Assembly (NCBI GenBank): GCA_003697105.1
Contig: RFFQ01000013.1
Coordinates: 1 to 64,000 of the forward strand
Direction of reading: 5' to 3'
Length of the DNA stretch: 64,000 nt
Origin: Gemmatimonadota bacterium
Lineage (GTDB): Bacteria > 4572-55 > J002
A program made the translations under genes and the position numbers. Under the pieces are notes generated by a model that worked only from the letters and a program-made list of their open reading frames with translations, did not search any database and was not told the origin of the DNA. Within the stretch, counting starts at the first letter, position 1. Each line of letters opens with the position of its first letter. Positions 18,864 to 28,226 of this stretch are shown piece by piece.

Positions 18864-19802
18864 ATGACAGCAGAACAGCCCGTAACCGACGTACCAGAAT
18901 ACCATAAATCCGGATATATCGCAGTGTTAGGACGTCCCAATGTGGGTAAATCCACCCTGATCAATGCCTTACTCGGAGAGAAAGTCTCTATCGTTTCTCC
19001 CAAGCCCCAAACCACGCGAGATCGGATTCAAGGGATTTTATCATTAGAAGAGGCACAAATTATCTTTTTGGATACACCGGGCATCCACCAGCCCAAGAAT
19101 ATGCTCGATGAATACATGGTTAAAGTGGCAAATTATGCCCTACCCGATGCCGATGTGATCCTCTTCCTAGTGGATGTTGCGAACCCGCTGATCGAGGCAG
19201 ATCGTGAGATTGCCCGGCTGATCGAAAAGAAGCGTGAAAACAAACCGGTACTCGTCGGACTCAATAAAATAGACCAACAGACCGACCCAGCTCAAGTGGC
19301 AACTATCCAGACCGAACTCGCTACGCTCTTACCAGACGCAACATTTCTGCCCCTCTCTGCCACAACCGGTGCCCATCAAGACGAACTCCTGGAGTGGATC
19401 ATCGAAAAACTACCGTACGGACCTCGCTATTACCCGGTGGACATTATCAGTGACCAAAATGACCGGAAATTTGTGGCGGAAATTATTCGGGAAGTCTCGT
19501 TGGAACTGCTCCACCATGAAGTACCCCACGGCATGGCCGTGATTATCGATACCTTCAAAACCCGTGAAAACGGAATGCTCTACATTCAGGGAAAAATATA
19601 TGTAGAACGGGAATCGCACAAACCCATCGTATTGGGCAAAAACGGTTCGATGTTGAAACGAATCGGGCAACGCGCCCGCCAACGGCTAGAAGAAATTTAT
19701 GAGCAAAAAATTTATCTGGATTTGCGAGTGAAACCCCGCCACAAATGGCGTAAAAACCCTTCGGACTTGCGTTGGTTTGGTTACGTAACTCGCAAAAAAT
19801 AG
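18864..19802 (+). CDS. era: GTPase Era
   Basis: Ribosome-assembly GTPase that binds 16S rRNA. 312 aa from the ATG at 18864, which GAGGTG precedes by 6 nt; a GTG at 18855 is less likely. G1 is GRPNVGKST, G3 is DTPG, G4 is NKID, and the C-terminal KH domain contains the GxxG-type segment GKNGSMLKRIG. The family length is normal. It is followed after 7 nt by a T9SS-sorted protein and then an alpha-solenoid gene, so the three may be cotranscribed. Confidence 0.95.
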   Translation: MTAEQPVTDVPEYHKSGYIAVLGRPNVGKSTLINALLGEKVSIVSPKPQTTRDRIQGILSLEEAQIIFLDTPGIHQPKNMLDEYMVKVANYALPDADVILFLVDVANPLIEADREIARLIEKKRENKPVLVGLNKIDQQTDPAQVATIQTELATLLPDATFLPLSATTGAHQDELLEWIIEKLPYGPRYYPVDIISDQNDRKFVAEIIREVSLELLHHEVPHGMAVIIDTFKTRENGMLYIQGKIYVERESHKPIVLGKNGSMLKRIGQRARQRLEEIYEQKIYLDLRVKPRHKWRKNPSDLRWFGYVTRKK

Positions 19803-19809
19803 GTGTCTC

Positions 19810-21099
19810 ATGCGGATGTATTCAATGTGGCTAGTGTTTATTCTAAGCAGTCTCTCACCGGCGGGATACACGCAACCGGTAATGGAGTGGTCGCCGTCTT
19901 TTTTTGATCTTCGGGTACAAACCTTGACCGAATTTGATACGACTTTAGCGATCTACAACCGGGGCACAGAACCCTTGACGGTCGGAACATCCATCACCTA
20001 CCGGGATTCTACAGATTGGCTGTTCCTACAACCGGACACCCTTTACCTTGCCCCAGCGGATTCGGAGGTAATACGGCTTCAGGTGGAAACCACCGCCTTA
20101 CCACCCGGTCTCTATTATGCCATGCTCAATCTTACTACCAATGACCCGCAGAATCCTGACATCCCAATTCCGGTAATCATGCGCTTGATTAATCATCCCG
20201 GTTGCCAACTGATCCTACCCCATAACGGGCTATTGCAAACCCAACTTCCTCAAGAAGCCGACACGACACTGGACTTTTTCGTACTCAATATCGGAGATGC
20301 CGAATGTATCATCCATGCCACACCCGGTGAGGAGTGGTTAGCCATCAGCCCAGCCACCTTTGAAATACAGCAGGATGCCAGCGAACCACTTTCCGTAACG
20401 GTCAATACACGAGGGCTAAGCGATGGCGAGCATTGGGGGCAGATTGAATTCCGGGACCAAGCGGGCAATTTCTACGGACTGGATGTTCAAGTGACGGTAA
20501 CACCGGTCTGTTTGCAACCGGTCGTGCACTTAACGCAGGCACAGGCAACCATTAATATCGATCTTTTCCCACCAGAGAGTGGCTATACACCCGTATTGGT
20601 GCGAGTGTGGCAACGCTACGGAGAAAGTGATTGGGAGTTGCGCTATTCCCTACCCATGCAAGATTCATTGCACGTGGAACTGTCTCTGGTACCGGAAAGC
20701 CCGAACTGGTTTCGATTCCAAACGGTCTGTGAAGGTGGCGTGCTCAGTACCTTTTTGGAGCTTGGACCCTTCATTTACCCCAGCACCGTTGGCGCGGTCA
20801 TGGATGGACTCACCATTCCGGCACAGAGCCAGCTATTACCGGCAGTGCCCAACCCCTTCAATCCGGTTACAACCATCCGGTATGAACTGGCCAAAGCTGC
20901 CGCCGTGCGGATCGATATTTATGACTTTAGTGGAAAACACGTGCGGCAATTGGTCAATGGGCTACAAAATGCCGGAGTTTATCACGTGCAATGGGATGGA
21001 TGCAACCAAATGCAGACTGAACTTCCTTCAGGACTCTACTTCTGCCACTGGCAAGCAGGAGCGATTACCGCCGTAAAACCACTGGTACTACTCCGCTAA
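19810..21099 (+). CDS. secreted protein with T9SS type A sorting domain
   Basis: 429 aa. Signal peptide about 1-20, then two beta-sandwich modules of the BACON/Abfac or MSP-like type (about 25-120 and 125-220), with TNDPQNPDIPIPV typical of such repeats. A third beta region follows, and the FlgD-like sorting domain fills the last 85 residues (VPNPFNPVTTIRYEL, SGLYFCHW, LLR). No catalytic motif is visible. Probably a cell-surface or secreted binding protein; its place behind era looks incidental. Confidence 0.72.
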   Translation: MRMYSMWLVFILSSLSPAGYTQPVMEWSPSFFDLRVQTLTEFDTTLAIYNRGTEPLTVGTSITYRDSTDWLFLQPDTLYLAPADSEVIRLQVETTALPPGLYYAMLNLTTNDPQNPDIPIPVIMRLINHPGCQLILPHNGLLQTQLPQEADTTLDFFVLNIGDAECIIHATPGEEWLAISPATFEIQQDASEPLSVTVNTRGLSDGEHWGQIEFRDQAGNFYGLDVQVTVTPVCLQPVVHLTQAQATINIDLFPPESGYTPVLVRVWQRYGESDWELRYSLPMQDSLHVELSLVPESPNWFRFQTVCEGGVLSTFLELGPFIYPSTVGAVMDGLTIPAQSQLLPAVPNPFNPVTTIRYELAKAAAVRIDIYDFSGKHVRQLVNGLQNAGVYHVQWDGCNQMQTELPSGLYFCHWQAGAITAVKPLVLLR

Positions 21100-21112
21100 A
21101 TGGAGGTCAGGC

Positions 21113-23320
21113 ATGAAGTATATCGATCAATTGCGAGAGATGTTGCGCAAAAACATCTCAATGGTGCAGGTGGAGCGCCTGCAACAGCAGTTTATTACGG
21201 AGCTAAAGCTCAACAGTAACCAAATCCAGCAATTACTCGATGGATTGCTCACCATTGCTCGCATGGACCCCGACGCGCGATTGCGGGCAAATGCCCTGCG
21301 CATCATTGAACTCAGTTTTGAACCGGATGTTTTGCAAGCGTACACCCAACAATGGGTGGATTTCGTGCGGCAGGATTCCAGTTGGCGTGTCCGGCAGATT
21401 GCCGGACGTTTAATTGTCGCCCAACGGTTGACTCCGGATCAACAGGATCAATTGATCCAGCATCTGTCGCATGAATCCCATCCAAGCGTACTACTCGTGT
21501 TGGGGTTATTGCTGGGTGATGCCTTTCTGGAGGATTATCAGTATCATGCAATTGCCCGGTGGTACTATGAGCGGATTACCAACAGCAATCTGCCGCCATT
21601 GGATCCACAAGTGGACCATGCATTTAACCTGATTTTACATTGGATTCCCGATGTGGAACGCCACGTGATCGTCGCGGAAGTCACACAGGATACCGTCACC
21701 CAGTGGTCGGCATTGCATGCACTTGCCCAGCAAATCAATAAGATGGCAGATTCGCATCTTCACCGGCTATTGAAACAGGTGGCAAAAGGACAAATTTATG
21801 CCGATGGGTTGGATGAAATCTTTCATCTGTTTAACAAGATCAGCCATAAATGCAATGACGCTCTGATAGATCACCTGATCGAAGTCGTGCCTTACTACCC
21901 CCGATTTACCCAGTTGTTGCAAAAAAATGCCCGACGATTAACCGCGTCGCAAATTGAGAAGCTCATTTATTTGGCGGAAACAGCAACGGAACCATCCATC
22001 CAACAAGGAATTTACCGGGTTTTCACCCACGCCACATCCCAACTGAACCGGGAACACATCTACCGCCTGCTCTTTTTGCTCAGCGACCCGTTGGAAGAGA
22101 GTCGACAGATATTGCTGGAAGCACTGCGGGCACACGCTTCGCAATTGAACCCAGAACAGACTCGCATCATTGCCCGGCAATTACAACATGACACCAATCC
22201 TTCCCACATCTTTGCAATTTTGCAAACCACACCTCACCCGCTACCACTTACCGAACTATGCCCCCTGCTTGTCGATGCCCCCTTTCAGGATACCCGCGAA
22301 CGGCGAGAGCAAGTGGTGATCTTGCTGGAACGATACCTGACGGAAGTCAATGATGCCCTTCAAACCGGATTAATAACGCAAGCAATAACAGCAACCGAAG
22401 AGTGGCGATTTCAGCGAATCATTCTGATTTTGCAAGGGTTACAGTCCCGGTTGCGTCCGGATGATCTGAGCCGAATTCTCAGCATCCTACTGGAGGACCC
22501 CCAAAATCGGGAGGTCTCACGCCGGATGATCGCCGTGTTGCGGGCACTTCGAGGCGATCCCCCTCCAGAAAAAATCGAATTTTTAATGCACACCTTAGAG
22601 CATCGCCCTGTTGCCGCCATTCAGCGGGTCGTACTCGATGTGCTCCAAATTTATGCGCGCGCCCTCCGCCCGGATCATTTAAATCGCTTATTAAACCGGA
22701 TTGAGTTTGAAGGCGATCCCCAACGCCAACGAACGGTGCTCACCATTTTGCACATCCGGTTTAGTGCGCTGGAAGCCGGTCAGTTACATAAGATTATTAA
22801 AGCGTGGCAAGGTGGGTTATTTGTGGGGGCGTTGGTCAAAGATGTCATCCGGTTGTTGCGCCGCTGTTCGACACAATTGGATGAATCCCATGTGCAGGTA
22901 CTGTTCCGCATGTATGTGGAAGCCGTTGATGCCAGTTATCTGCGTGATCTATTCAATTTGTTGCAAATGCATACCGCTAAACTAGCGCCTCACAACTTGG
23001 AATATCTGATTCAAGCGATGAAAGCAAATGATGACCCCCAGCCAGTACGGTTGCTCCAGCGAGCAGTGGAGCAACTTAAGCCAGAACACATTGAGCAGTT
23101 GATCCAGATTGCCGAATCCAACGCCTCGGCGTTTGCTCGCCAAAATGCCGTTGCGTTGCTTGGGCGGCACGGAAATTTGAATGCGATCCAAGCCCTTGCA
23201 AAAATCCGAAGACACGAACGGTTGCGTCACCCGTTTAAAGCCTCTGAATTGGAAGAAGCCGCCTTTGAAGCCCTTTATGCAATCTACCTCCAGCACCCGG
23301 ATGCCTTTGAGGTTGCCTGA
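21113..23320 (+). CDS. HEAT/ARM-like alpha-solenoid protein
   Basis: 735-aa, almost entirely helical, cytoplasmic protein with no signal peptide or membrane segment. Repeating units of about 35-40 residues carry the shapes LxxxQxxxLI and LxPxxLxxLL throughout (for example LTPDQQDQLIQHL, LNPEQTRIIARQL, LRPDHLNRLLNRI, LKPEHIEQLIQIA), typical of HEAT/ARM scaffolds. Proposed role: protein-protein scaffold. It begins after GGAGGT, 13 nt behind the secreted protein gene. It ends in an ordinary TGA stop. Confidence 0.6.
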   Translation: MKYIDQLREMLRKNISMVQVERLQQQFITELKLNSNQIQQLLDGLLTIARMDPDARLRANALRIIELSFEPDVLQAYTQQWVDFVRQDSSWRVRQIAGRLIVAQRLTPDQQDQLIQHLSHESHPSVLLVLGLLLGDAFLEDYQYHAIARWYYERITNSNLPPLDPQVDHAFNLILHWIPDVERHVIVAEVTQDTVTQWSALHALAQQINKMADSHLHRLLKQVAKGQIYADGLDEIFHLFNKISHKCNDALIDHLIEVVPYYPRFTQLLQKNARRLTASQIEKLIYLAETATEPSIQQGIYRVFTHATSQLNREHIYRLLFLLSDPLEESRQILLEALRAHASQLNPEQTRIIARQLQHDTNPSHIFAILQTTPHPLPLTELCPLLVDAPFQDTRERREQVVILLERYLTEVNDALQTGLITQAITATEEWRFQRIILILQGLQSRLRPDDLSRILSILLEDPQNREVSRRMIAVLRALRGDPPPEKIEFLMHTLEHRPVAAIQRVVLDVLQIYARALRPDHLNRLLNRIEFEGDPQRQRTVLTILHIRFSALEAGQLHKIIKAWQGGLFVGALVKDVIRLLRRCSTQLDESHVQVLFRMYVEAVDASYLRDLFNLLQMHTAKLAPHNLEYLIQAMKANDDPQPVRLLQRAVEQLKPEHIEQLIQIAESNASAFARQNAVALLGRHGNLNAIQALAKIRRHERLRHPFKASELEEAAFEALYAIYLQHPDAFEVA

Positions 23321-23340
23321 ATCTTGAAACCCTTTCAATC

Positions 23341-23374
23341 AAAAAGAGCAGGTCTTAAGTGACCTGCTCTTTTT
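23341..23374. terminator. bidirectional terminator between solenoid gene and pckA
   Basis: A perfect 14-bp stem AAAAAGAGCAGGTC (23341-23354) with its complement (23361-23374) and a TTAAGT loop. It is flanked by A and T runs and lies between two convergent genes. Confidence 0.9.
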
Positions 23375-23402
23375 TACAGCCGTTCATGTGTGGGAGTGGG
23401 TC

Positions 23403-24986
23403 TCACACTTTTGGTCCGGCGTTAATAATGGCTTCGCTGGAGCCAGCTTTATATGTTTCAAAATTTTCATTGAATAAGTTCGCCAGTCGTTTTGCTGCCG
23501 CATCGTACGCCGCTTTATCTTCCCACGTGTTTTTCGGGTTTAGAATTTCCGCCGGCACATGCGGGCATTCCGTGGGGATATGCAATCCAAACACTGGGTC
23601 TTCTTGCGTGTTCACCTGTGCCAATTCTCCCGAATGAATCGCATCAATGATGGCGCGGGTGTGCTTTAGACTCATCCGGCTGCCGGTACCGTAACCGCCA
23701 CCCGTCCAACCGGTATTGACCAACCACGCATTGGTGTTGTGTTCGCGCATCTTTTGGGCGAGCAGTTCCGCATATTTGCTGGGATGCCAGACTAAAAATG
23801 CCGCGCCAAAGCATGCCGAAAAGGTGGCTTCCGGCTCCGTGATGCCAACTTCTGTACCGGCAACTTTCGCCGTATAACCACTAATAAAGTGATACATGGC
23901 TTGTTCGGGAGTCAACTTGCTAACCGGAGGCAAAACCCCAAAGGCGTCGCAAGTCAGGAAGATAATATTGCGAGGATGTCCTGCCATACACGGAATTTTG
24001 GCATTGGGGACGAATTCAATCGGGTAAGAGGCGCGGGTATTCTGGGTGATCGAAACATCGGCGTAATCAACTTCTCGTGTGTGCGGATCGAACACCACAT
24101 TTTCCAGAATCGAACCGTAGCGAATGGCGCTGTAAATCACCGGCTCTTTTTCGGGACTGAGGTCAATACATTTGGCGTAGCAACCCCCTTCAATATTAAA
24201 AATTCCGTCCGCCGTCCAACAATGTTCATCATCCCCGATCAATTTACGATTGAGGTCGGCTGACAACGTCGTTTTTCCAGTACCGGAGAGACCAAAAAAG
24301 AGGGCGACATCCCCATCATCGCCTTCATTGGCGGAGCAGTGCATGGAGAGCACACCTTGCTTGGGCATAAGATAGTTCATAATGGTGAAAATTCCTTTCT
24401 TCATTTCACCGGCATATTCTGTACCCAAAATGACGAATTCCCCGCGCTCAAAGCTGAGGTCAACACTGGTTTTGGAGGACATATACGTTGTATACCGGTT
24501 TGCTGGAAATTCACCGGAATTGAAGATCACATAATCCGGCTCGCCAAATTCGGCGAGTTGTTCCGGGGTCGGACGGACTAACATATTATACATAAAAAAA
24601 GCGTGGTACGCCCGGGTCGTAATCACCCGCACTTTAATTTGATATTGGGGGTCCCATCCGCCATAACCATCAAACACGTAAACCCGGTCTCGTGTATTTA
24701 AGTAGTCAATTGCCCGTTCGCGATTAATATCAAACGTATGTTCATCAATTTTCATGTTGATACTGCCCCACCAGATGTCATTCGTACTATCGGGATGGTC
24801 AACGATACGTTTATCCTTAGGGCTGCGACCGGTTTTAGCCCCAGACCGAACCGTCAGCGCCCCAGAACTGGTTAGATATGACCCACGTTCGTATTTCAGA
24901 GCATACTCATATAACACTGTAGGAACGGCATTCCGAATGATTTCCGGTCCCTTGATCCCATATTGCTCAAGTGTAAAATCAGTCAT
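23403..24986 (-). CDS. pckA: phosphoenolpyruvate carboxykinase (ATP)
   Basis: Converts oxaloacetate and ATP to PEP, CO2 and ADP, the entry step of gluconeogenesis. About 527 aa. Seen: the substrate-binding TGRSPKDK, the P-loop kinase-1 motif [11 protein letters not shown], kinase-2 LIGDDEHCW and the ATP-type adenine-binding region. This is the ATP-dependent class rather than the GTP class. I start at the ATG at 24986 behind AGAGAGG; a GTG two codons upstream is possible. Its own sigma70 promoter lies upstream. Confidence 0.97.
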   Translation of the reverse strand: MTDFTLEQYGIKGPEIIRNAVPTVLYEYALKYERGSYLTSSGALTVRSGAKTGRSPKDKRIVDHPDSTNDIWWGSINMKIDEHTFDINRERAIDYLNTRDRVYVFDGYGGWDPQYQIKVRVITTRAYHAFFMYNMLVRPTPEQLAEFGEPDYVIFNSGEFPANRYTTYMSSKTSVDLSFERGEFVILGTEYAGEMKKGIFTIMNYLMPKQGVLSMHCSANEGDDGDVALFFGLSGTGKTTLSADLNRKLIGDDEHCWTADGIFNIEGGCYAKCIDLSPEKEPVIYSAIRYGSILENVVFDPHTREVDYADVSITQNTRASYPIEFVPNAKIPCMAGHPRNIIFLTCDAFGVLPPVSKLTPEQAMYHFISGYTAKVAGTEVGITEPEATFSACFGAAFLVWHPSKYAELLAQKMREHNTNAWLVNTGWTGGGYGTGSRMSLKHTRAIIDAIHSGELAQVNTQEDPVFGLHIPTECPHVPAEILNPKNTWEDKAAYDAAAKRLANLFNENFETYKAGSSEAIINAGPKV

Positions 24987-25055
24987 AAACACCTCTCTTA
25001 TGAAATAGATAATAAAAGAATGACAAACGGATTTATTTATGCCTTTAGAGAGAAC

Positions 25056-25084
25056 ATCTTACTAATTGCAATACTAAAAGTCAA
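25056..25084 (-). promoter_or_regulatory. sigma70 promoter for pckA
   Basis: On the minus strand TTGACT (complement of 25079-25084), 17 nt, TAAGAT (complement of 25056-25061). Confidence 0.65.
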
Positions 25085-25118
25085 GCGGATTTTCGCCGGA
25101 TAGAAGGCGGAAAAAGCG

Positions 25119-25147
25119 TTGACATCACCCTAGGGATTTGTTAATGT
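25119..25147 (+). promoter_or_regulatory. sigma70 promoter for hrcA-grpE
   Basis: TTGACA (25119-25124), 17 nt, TAATGT (25142-25147), about 49 nt upstream of hrcA. I looked for a CIRCE dyad (TTAGCACTC-N9-GAGTGCTAA) here and did not find one. Confidence 0.65.
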
Positions 25148-25195
25148 TTGCCCCGATTAACTCCCCCTTATGCCCTTATGTTTCAGTGAGTTTAT

Positions 25196-26221
25196 ATGGC
25201 ACTAACCGAGCGCCAACGGGCGGTATTAAGCGCCCTTATCGATCGCTATATTGAGTCTGCAGAACCGGTGAGTTCCCGGATGTTGGCACGAACAACCACA
25301 TTGAATGTGAGTTCTGCCACGGTCCGCAACACAATGAGCGAACTGGAGGATTTGGGTTATTTGGACCAGCCCCATACCTCCGCCGGACGGATTCCCACAG
25401 ACCGGGCATACCGGCTGTATGTGGAAGAGCTGGTCCACCTGAAAGATGTGGCAACAGCGACTCAAGCACAGATTCGGGAAACAATTGATATTGCCACCAG
25501 TGTGGAAGACGTACTGGATCGTGCTTCACAAGTGTTGAGCCTCATTTGTGAGCAACTGGGAATTGCGCTATCCCCCCATTTTGACGATGGTATTTTTAAC
25601 GCACTGGAATTGATCCGCTTAGCCGAGCATCACCTATTGGTCGTATTAACCCTCAAATCCGGCTTAGTACGCACCATCAGTATGGAGCTACGGCTCGACT
25701 TGCCGCCGAGTATCCTGGCGCAAACCTCCCGTCTTCTGAACGAGCGATTGCACGGATTGACCTTACGCGAAATCCGCCACTCGATCAATGACCGGTTGCG
25801 GGATAAAGTCCGTCCAGACTTTCCGCTCCTCGTCCAGATTGTCCAGAATGCCGATCATGTGTTCCAGATGGAGCATGAGGTGCGCATATTTGTAGGCGAC
25901 CCGACCCGCCTCATCAACAAACCGGAATTTATGGACCGGGACCATATCGCCGATCTGTTCTGCCTGATGAATCGACGCCACCAGTTGGCAGGATTACTCA
26001 ATACAACCCCCCCTGAAATGAATGACTGGCACATCTCTATCGGTACAGAGCATCAGACCGAAGCCATGTCTAATTACAGTGTGGTCTCTTCGGCGTATCG
26101 TATCGGGAGTACCTACGGCACCGTAGGTATCATCGGGCCAAAACGGATGCCCTATGCCCGCTTGATCCCGATGGTTCAGTTTACCGCTAGTATTATCGAT
26201 GAAATGCTCGCCACCTATTAA
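25196..26221 (+). CDS. hrcA: heat-inducible transcription repressor HrcA
   Basis: 341-aa repressor of class I heat-shock genes, which normally binds CIRCE. The N-terminal winged helix contains LTERQRAVLSALIDRYI and the recognition segment SSATVRNTMSELEDLGYLDQPHTSAGRIPTD-type pattern (residues about 35-65). The C-terminal IF3/GAF-like part ends in YGTVGIIGPKRMPYARLIP, the family's C-terminal signature. grpE follows 51 nt downstream. dnaK and dnaJ are absent from the window, so the usual hrcA-grpE-dnaK-dnaJ order is broken by dinB. Confidence 0.95.
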   Translation: MALTERQRAVLSALIDRYIESAEPVSSRMLARTTTLNVSSATVRNTMSELEDLGYLDQPHTSAGRIPTDRAYRLYVEELVHLKDVATATQAQIRETIDIATSVEDVLDRASQVLSLICEQLGIALSPHFDDGIFNALELIRLAEHHLLVVLTLKSGLVRTISMELRLDLPPSILAQTSRLLNERLHGLTLREIRHSINDRLRDKVRPDFPLLVQIVQNADHVFQMEHEVRIFVGDPTRLINKPEFMDRDHIADLFCLMNRRHQLAGLLNTTPPEMNDWHISIGTEHQTEAMSNYSVVSSAYRIGSTYGTVGIIGPKRMPYARLIPMVQFTASIIDEMLATY

Positions 26222-26272
26222 CACAACCATGAGGGTTTTATGTACGGACGATTGAAAACAAGGAGAACAGAC

Positions 26273-26893
26273 ATGTCACGAAAAGCAATGAAATTGCGTA
26301 AAACAGCAAAACAACGGCGCATCCGCCGTAAAACACGCTACAAACAGCGTAAAGCCCAACAGAGTAGTAAAAGCGCCTTGAGACGATTGCAACAAGCGCA
26401 TCAAGCAGAACTTGAGGAAAAAATGGCTCAAATCCAAGCGCTGCAGAAAAAAGTGGCAGAGCAGCAATACTTGCTCAAACAGGCTCAAGATAAATTTCTG
26501 GAAAAAATGAACGAGTTTGAGAATGCCAACAAGCGCCGGGAACGCGAAAAAGACGAATTTGCAAAAAATGCCAATAAAGATTTGATTCTGGATTTGCTGG
26601 AAGTGATCGATAGCATGGATCGCGCATTTGACAGCGTAGAAGAAACAGAACAAACAAAGCCGATTTTAGATGGCGTCGATAATCTGCACCGCCAATTCAT
26701 GCAAAAGCTGGAAAAATACGGTCTCAAACCGATGGAAGACCAGCCCGGCGACCCCTTTGATCCCGAAAAGCATGACGCCATGATGCAACAGGAAAGTGAA
26801 TACGAACCGGATCATCTGGTGCAAATCTTTCAAAAGGGATATTACCTGAACGATAAAATCATCCGCCATGCCAAAGTAATTGTCTCCAAATAG
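26273..26893 (+). CDS. grpE: GrpE nucleotide exchange factor with strongly basic N-terminus
   Basis: 206 aa from the ATG at 26273, with AGGAGA six nt upstream; a longer start at 26240 has no such site. Residues about 50-110 are the long coiled coil of the GrpE dimer. The C-terminal beta wing is present (GDPFDPEKHDAMMQQ, FQKGYYLNDKIIRHAKVIV). The N-terminal 45 residues are rich in Arg and Lys (RRKTRYKQRKAQQ), the opposite of the acidic tail found on most GrpE proteins. The C-terminal part is otherwise normal. Confidence 0.9.
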   Translation: MSRKAMKLRKTAKQRRIRRKTRYKQRKAQQSSKSALRRLQQAHQAELEEKMAQIQALQKKVAEQQYLLKQAQDKFLEKMNEFENANKRREREKDEFAKNANKDLILDLLEVIDSMDRAFDSVEETEQTKPILDGVDNLHRQFMQKLEKYGLKPMEDQPGDPFDPEKHDAMMQQESEYEPDHLVQIFQKGYYLNDKIIRHAKVIVSK

Positions 26894-26916
26894 CACACCC
26901 CTTTACGAATTCTGGC

Positions 26917-26949
26917 ACACCCGATCTACACCGGATGTAGATCGGGTGT
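26917..26949 (+). terminator. intrinsic terminator after grpE
   Basis: A perfect 14-bp stem ACACCCGATCTACA (26917-26930) with its complement (26936-26949), loop CCGGA, and a short T run to 26953. Confidence 0.88.
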
Positions 26950-27038
26950 TTTTCTACAGGAACGACTCTTGCATCCTACCACCGGTTGAACCAAACCCAC
27001 ATCAGAGCCATTTCAGTTTACCTCTCCCCAACAACCGA

Positions 27039-28124
27039 ATGACAACGCTCCGCAAAATCATCCACATCGATATGGATGCCTTTTACCCCTCGGTAGAAAT
27101 CTTAGACCATCCGGAACTTACCGGCAAACCGGTTATTGTGGGAGGACGCCCCGAACACCGGGGGGTGGTTGCCTCAGCCAACTACGAGGCACGGAAATTT
27201 GGGGTACATTCAGCCATGCCGGCGGCAACTGCCAAGCGATTGTGCCCCCACGCAATATTTATCCCTCCACGCATGAACCGCTACCGCGAAGTCTCCCAGC
27301 AAATCCGTGCGATTTTTGAACAGTACACCCCCCTCATTGAACCCCTCTCCATTGATGAAGCCTATCTGGATGTGACCCACAATTATCAAGAAATCCCATC
27401 GGCGACCCGGATCGCCCAGCGAATCAAAACCCAAGTGCGGGAAGAAACCGGTCTGACCTGCTCCGCGGGTGTCTCTTTCAACAAATTCTTAGCCAAAGTT
27501 GCCTCCGACGAACGGAAGCCAAACGGACTTTCTGTAATTACCCCAGAAGATGCGCCAGCCTTTTTGGAGACTCTACCGGTACGAAAAATTCCCGGAGTGG
27601 GCAACGTCATGCAAGCCAAACTCAAGGAATTGGGCATTGAAATTGGCTACCAACTGCGGGAAAAATCGGAAGCCTTTTTAGTGCAACATTTCGGCAAAGT
27701 GGGCAGTCACCTCTACCAGATCATCCGGGGGAATGACCACCGTCCAGTAGTCACCCACCGGGAACGCAAGTCCATTAGTGTGGAAAACACCTTTCCGGTG
27801 GATTTGAGCTACGGAGACAAGCTGTTAGCCGAACTACAACAGCTCAGCCAGACCTTGTATCGCCGCATGAACCGGCGGGAACTTTCAGGGCGAACCGTGA
27901 CCCTTAAGGTCAAATTTCATGATTTTCAACAGATTACCCGCGCCACGACCGAAAAACATAATTTTGTCTCGGCGGAGGGCATCTTTCATGCCGCTCGACG
28001 GAAGTTACACTATGTTTGTCAGGTGGAATTTCCGGGTAAAAAAATCCGGTTATTGGGCATCGGAATTTCCAAATTTCATCACGACACCAGTGACCCGCAA
28101 CTGAATTTTTTGCATCTATTGTAA
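27039..28124 (+). CDS. dinB: DNA polymerase IV
   Basis: Y-family translesion polymerase, 361 aa from the ATG at 27039. The family start IIHIDMDAFYPSVE supplies the first metal-binding Asp, and PLSIDEAYLDVT supplies the catalytic SxDE motif. The helix-hairpin-helix thumb region and a C-terminal little-finger domain (SGRTVTLKVKF) are complete. The in-frame upstream extension to 26880 crosses the grpE terminator and is not coding. No obvious LexA box was identified. Confidence 0.93.
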   Translation: MTTLRKIIHIDMDAFYPSVEILDHPELTGKPVIVGGRPEHRGVVASANYEARKFGVHSAMPAATAKRLCPHAIFIPPRMNRYREVSQQIRAIFEQYTPLIEPLSIDEAYLDVTHNYQEIPSATRIAQRIKTQVREETGLTCSAGVSFNKFLAKVASDERKPNGLSVITPEDAPAFLETLPVRKIPGVGNVMQAKLKELGIEIGYQLREKSEAFLVQHFGKVGSHLYQIIRGNDHRPVVTHRERKSISVENTFPVDLSYGDKLLAELQQLSQTLYRRMNRRELSGRTVTLKVKFHDFQQITRATTEKHNFVSAEGIFHAARRKLHYVCQVEFPGKKIRLLGIGISKFHHDTSDPQLNFLHLL

Positions 28125-28139
28125 TCCCCCACGAAATCC

Positions 28140-28169
28140 TTGATTTTAGACCGGCATATCGGTTATGAT
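28140..28169 (+). promoter_or_regulatory. sigma70 promoter for the B12-radical SAM gene
   Basis: TTGATT (28140-28145), 18 nt, TATGAT (28164-28169), about 57 nt upstream of the radical SAM start at 28227. Confidence 0.5.
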
Positions 28170-28226
28170 AAGCTCACTTCAACCCCCACGGCATTAATTC
28201 TTTCCGCATTCAATCCGGAGGCATTC

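Noticed and set aside
25080..25195. CIRCE operator upstream of hrcA
   Set aside because: No TTAGCACTC-N9-GAGTGCTAA-like dyad is present; only a sigma70 promoter is visible.
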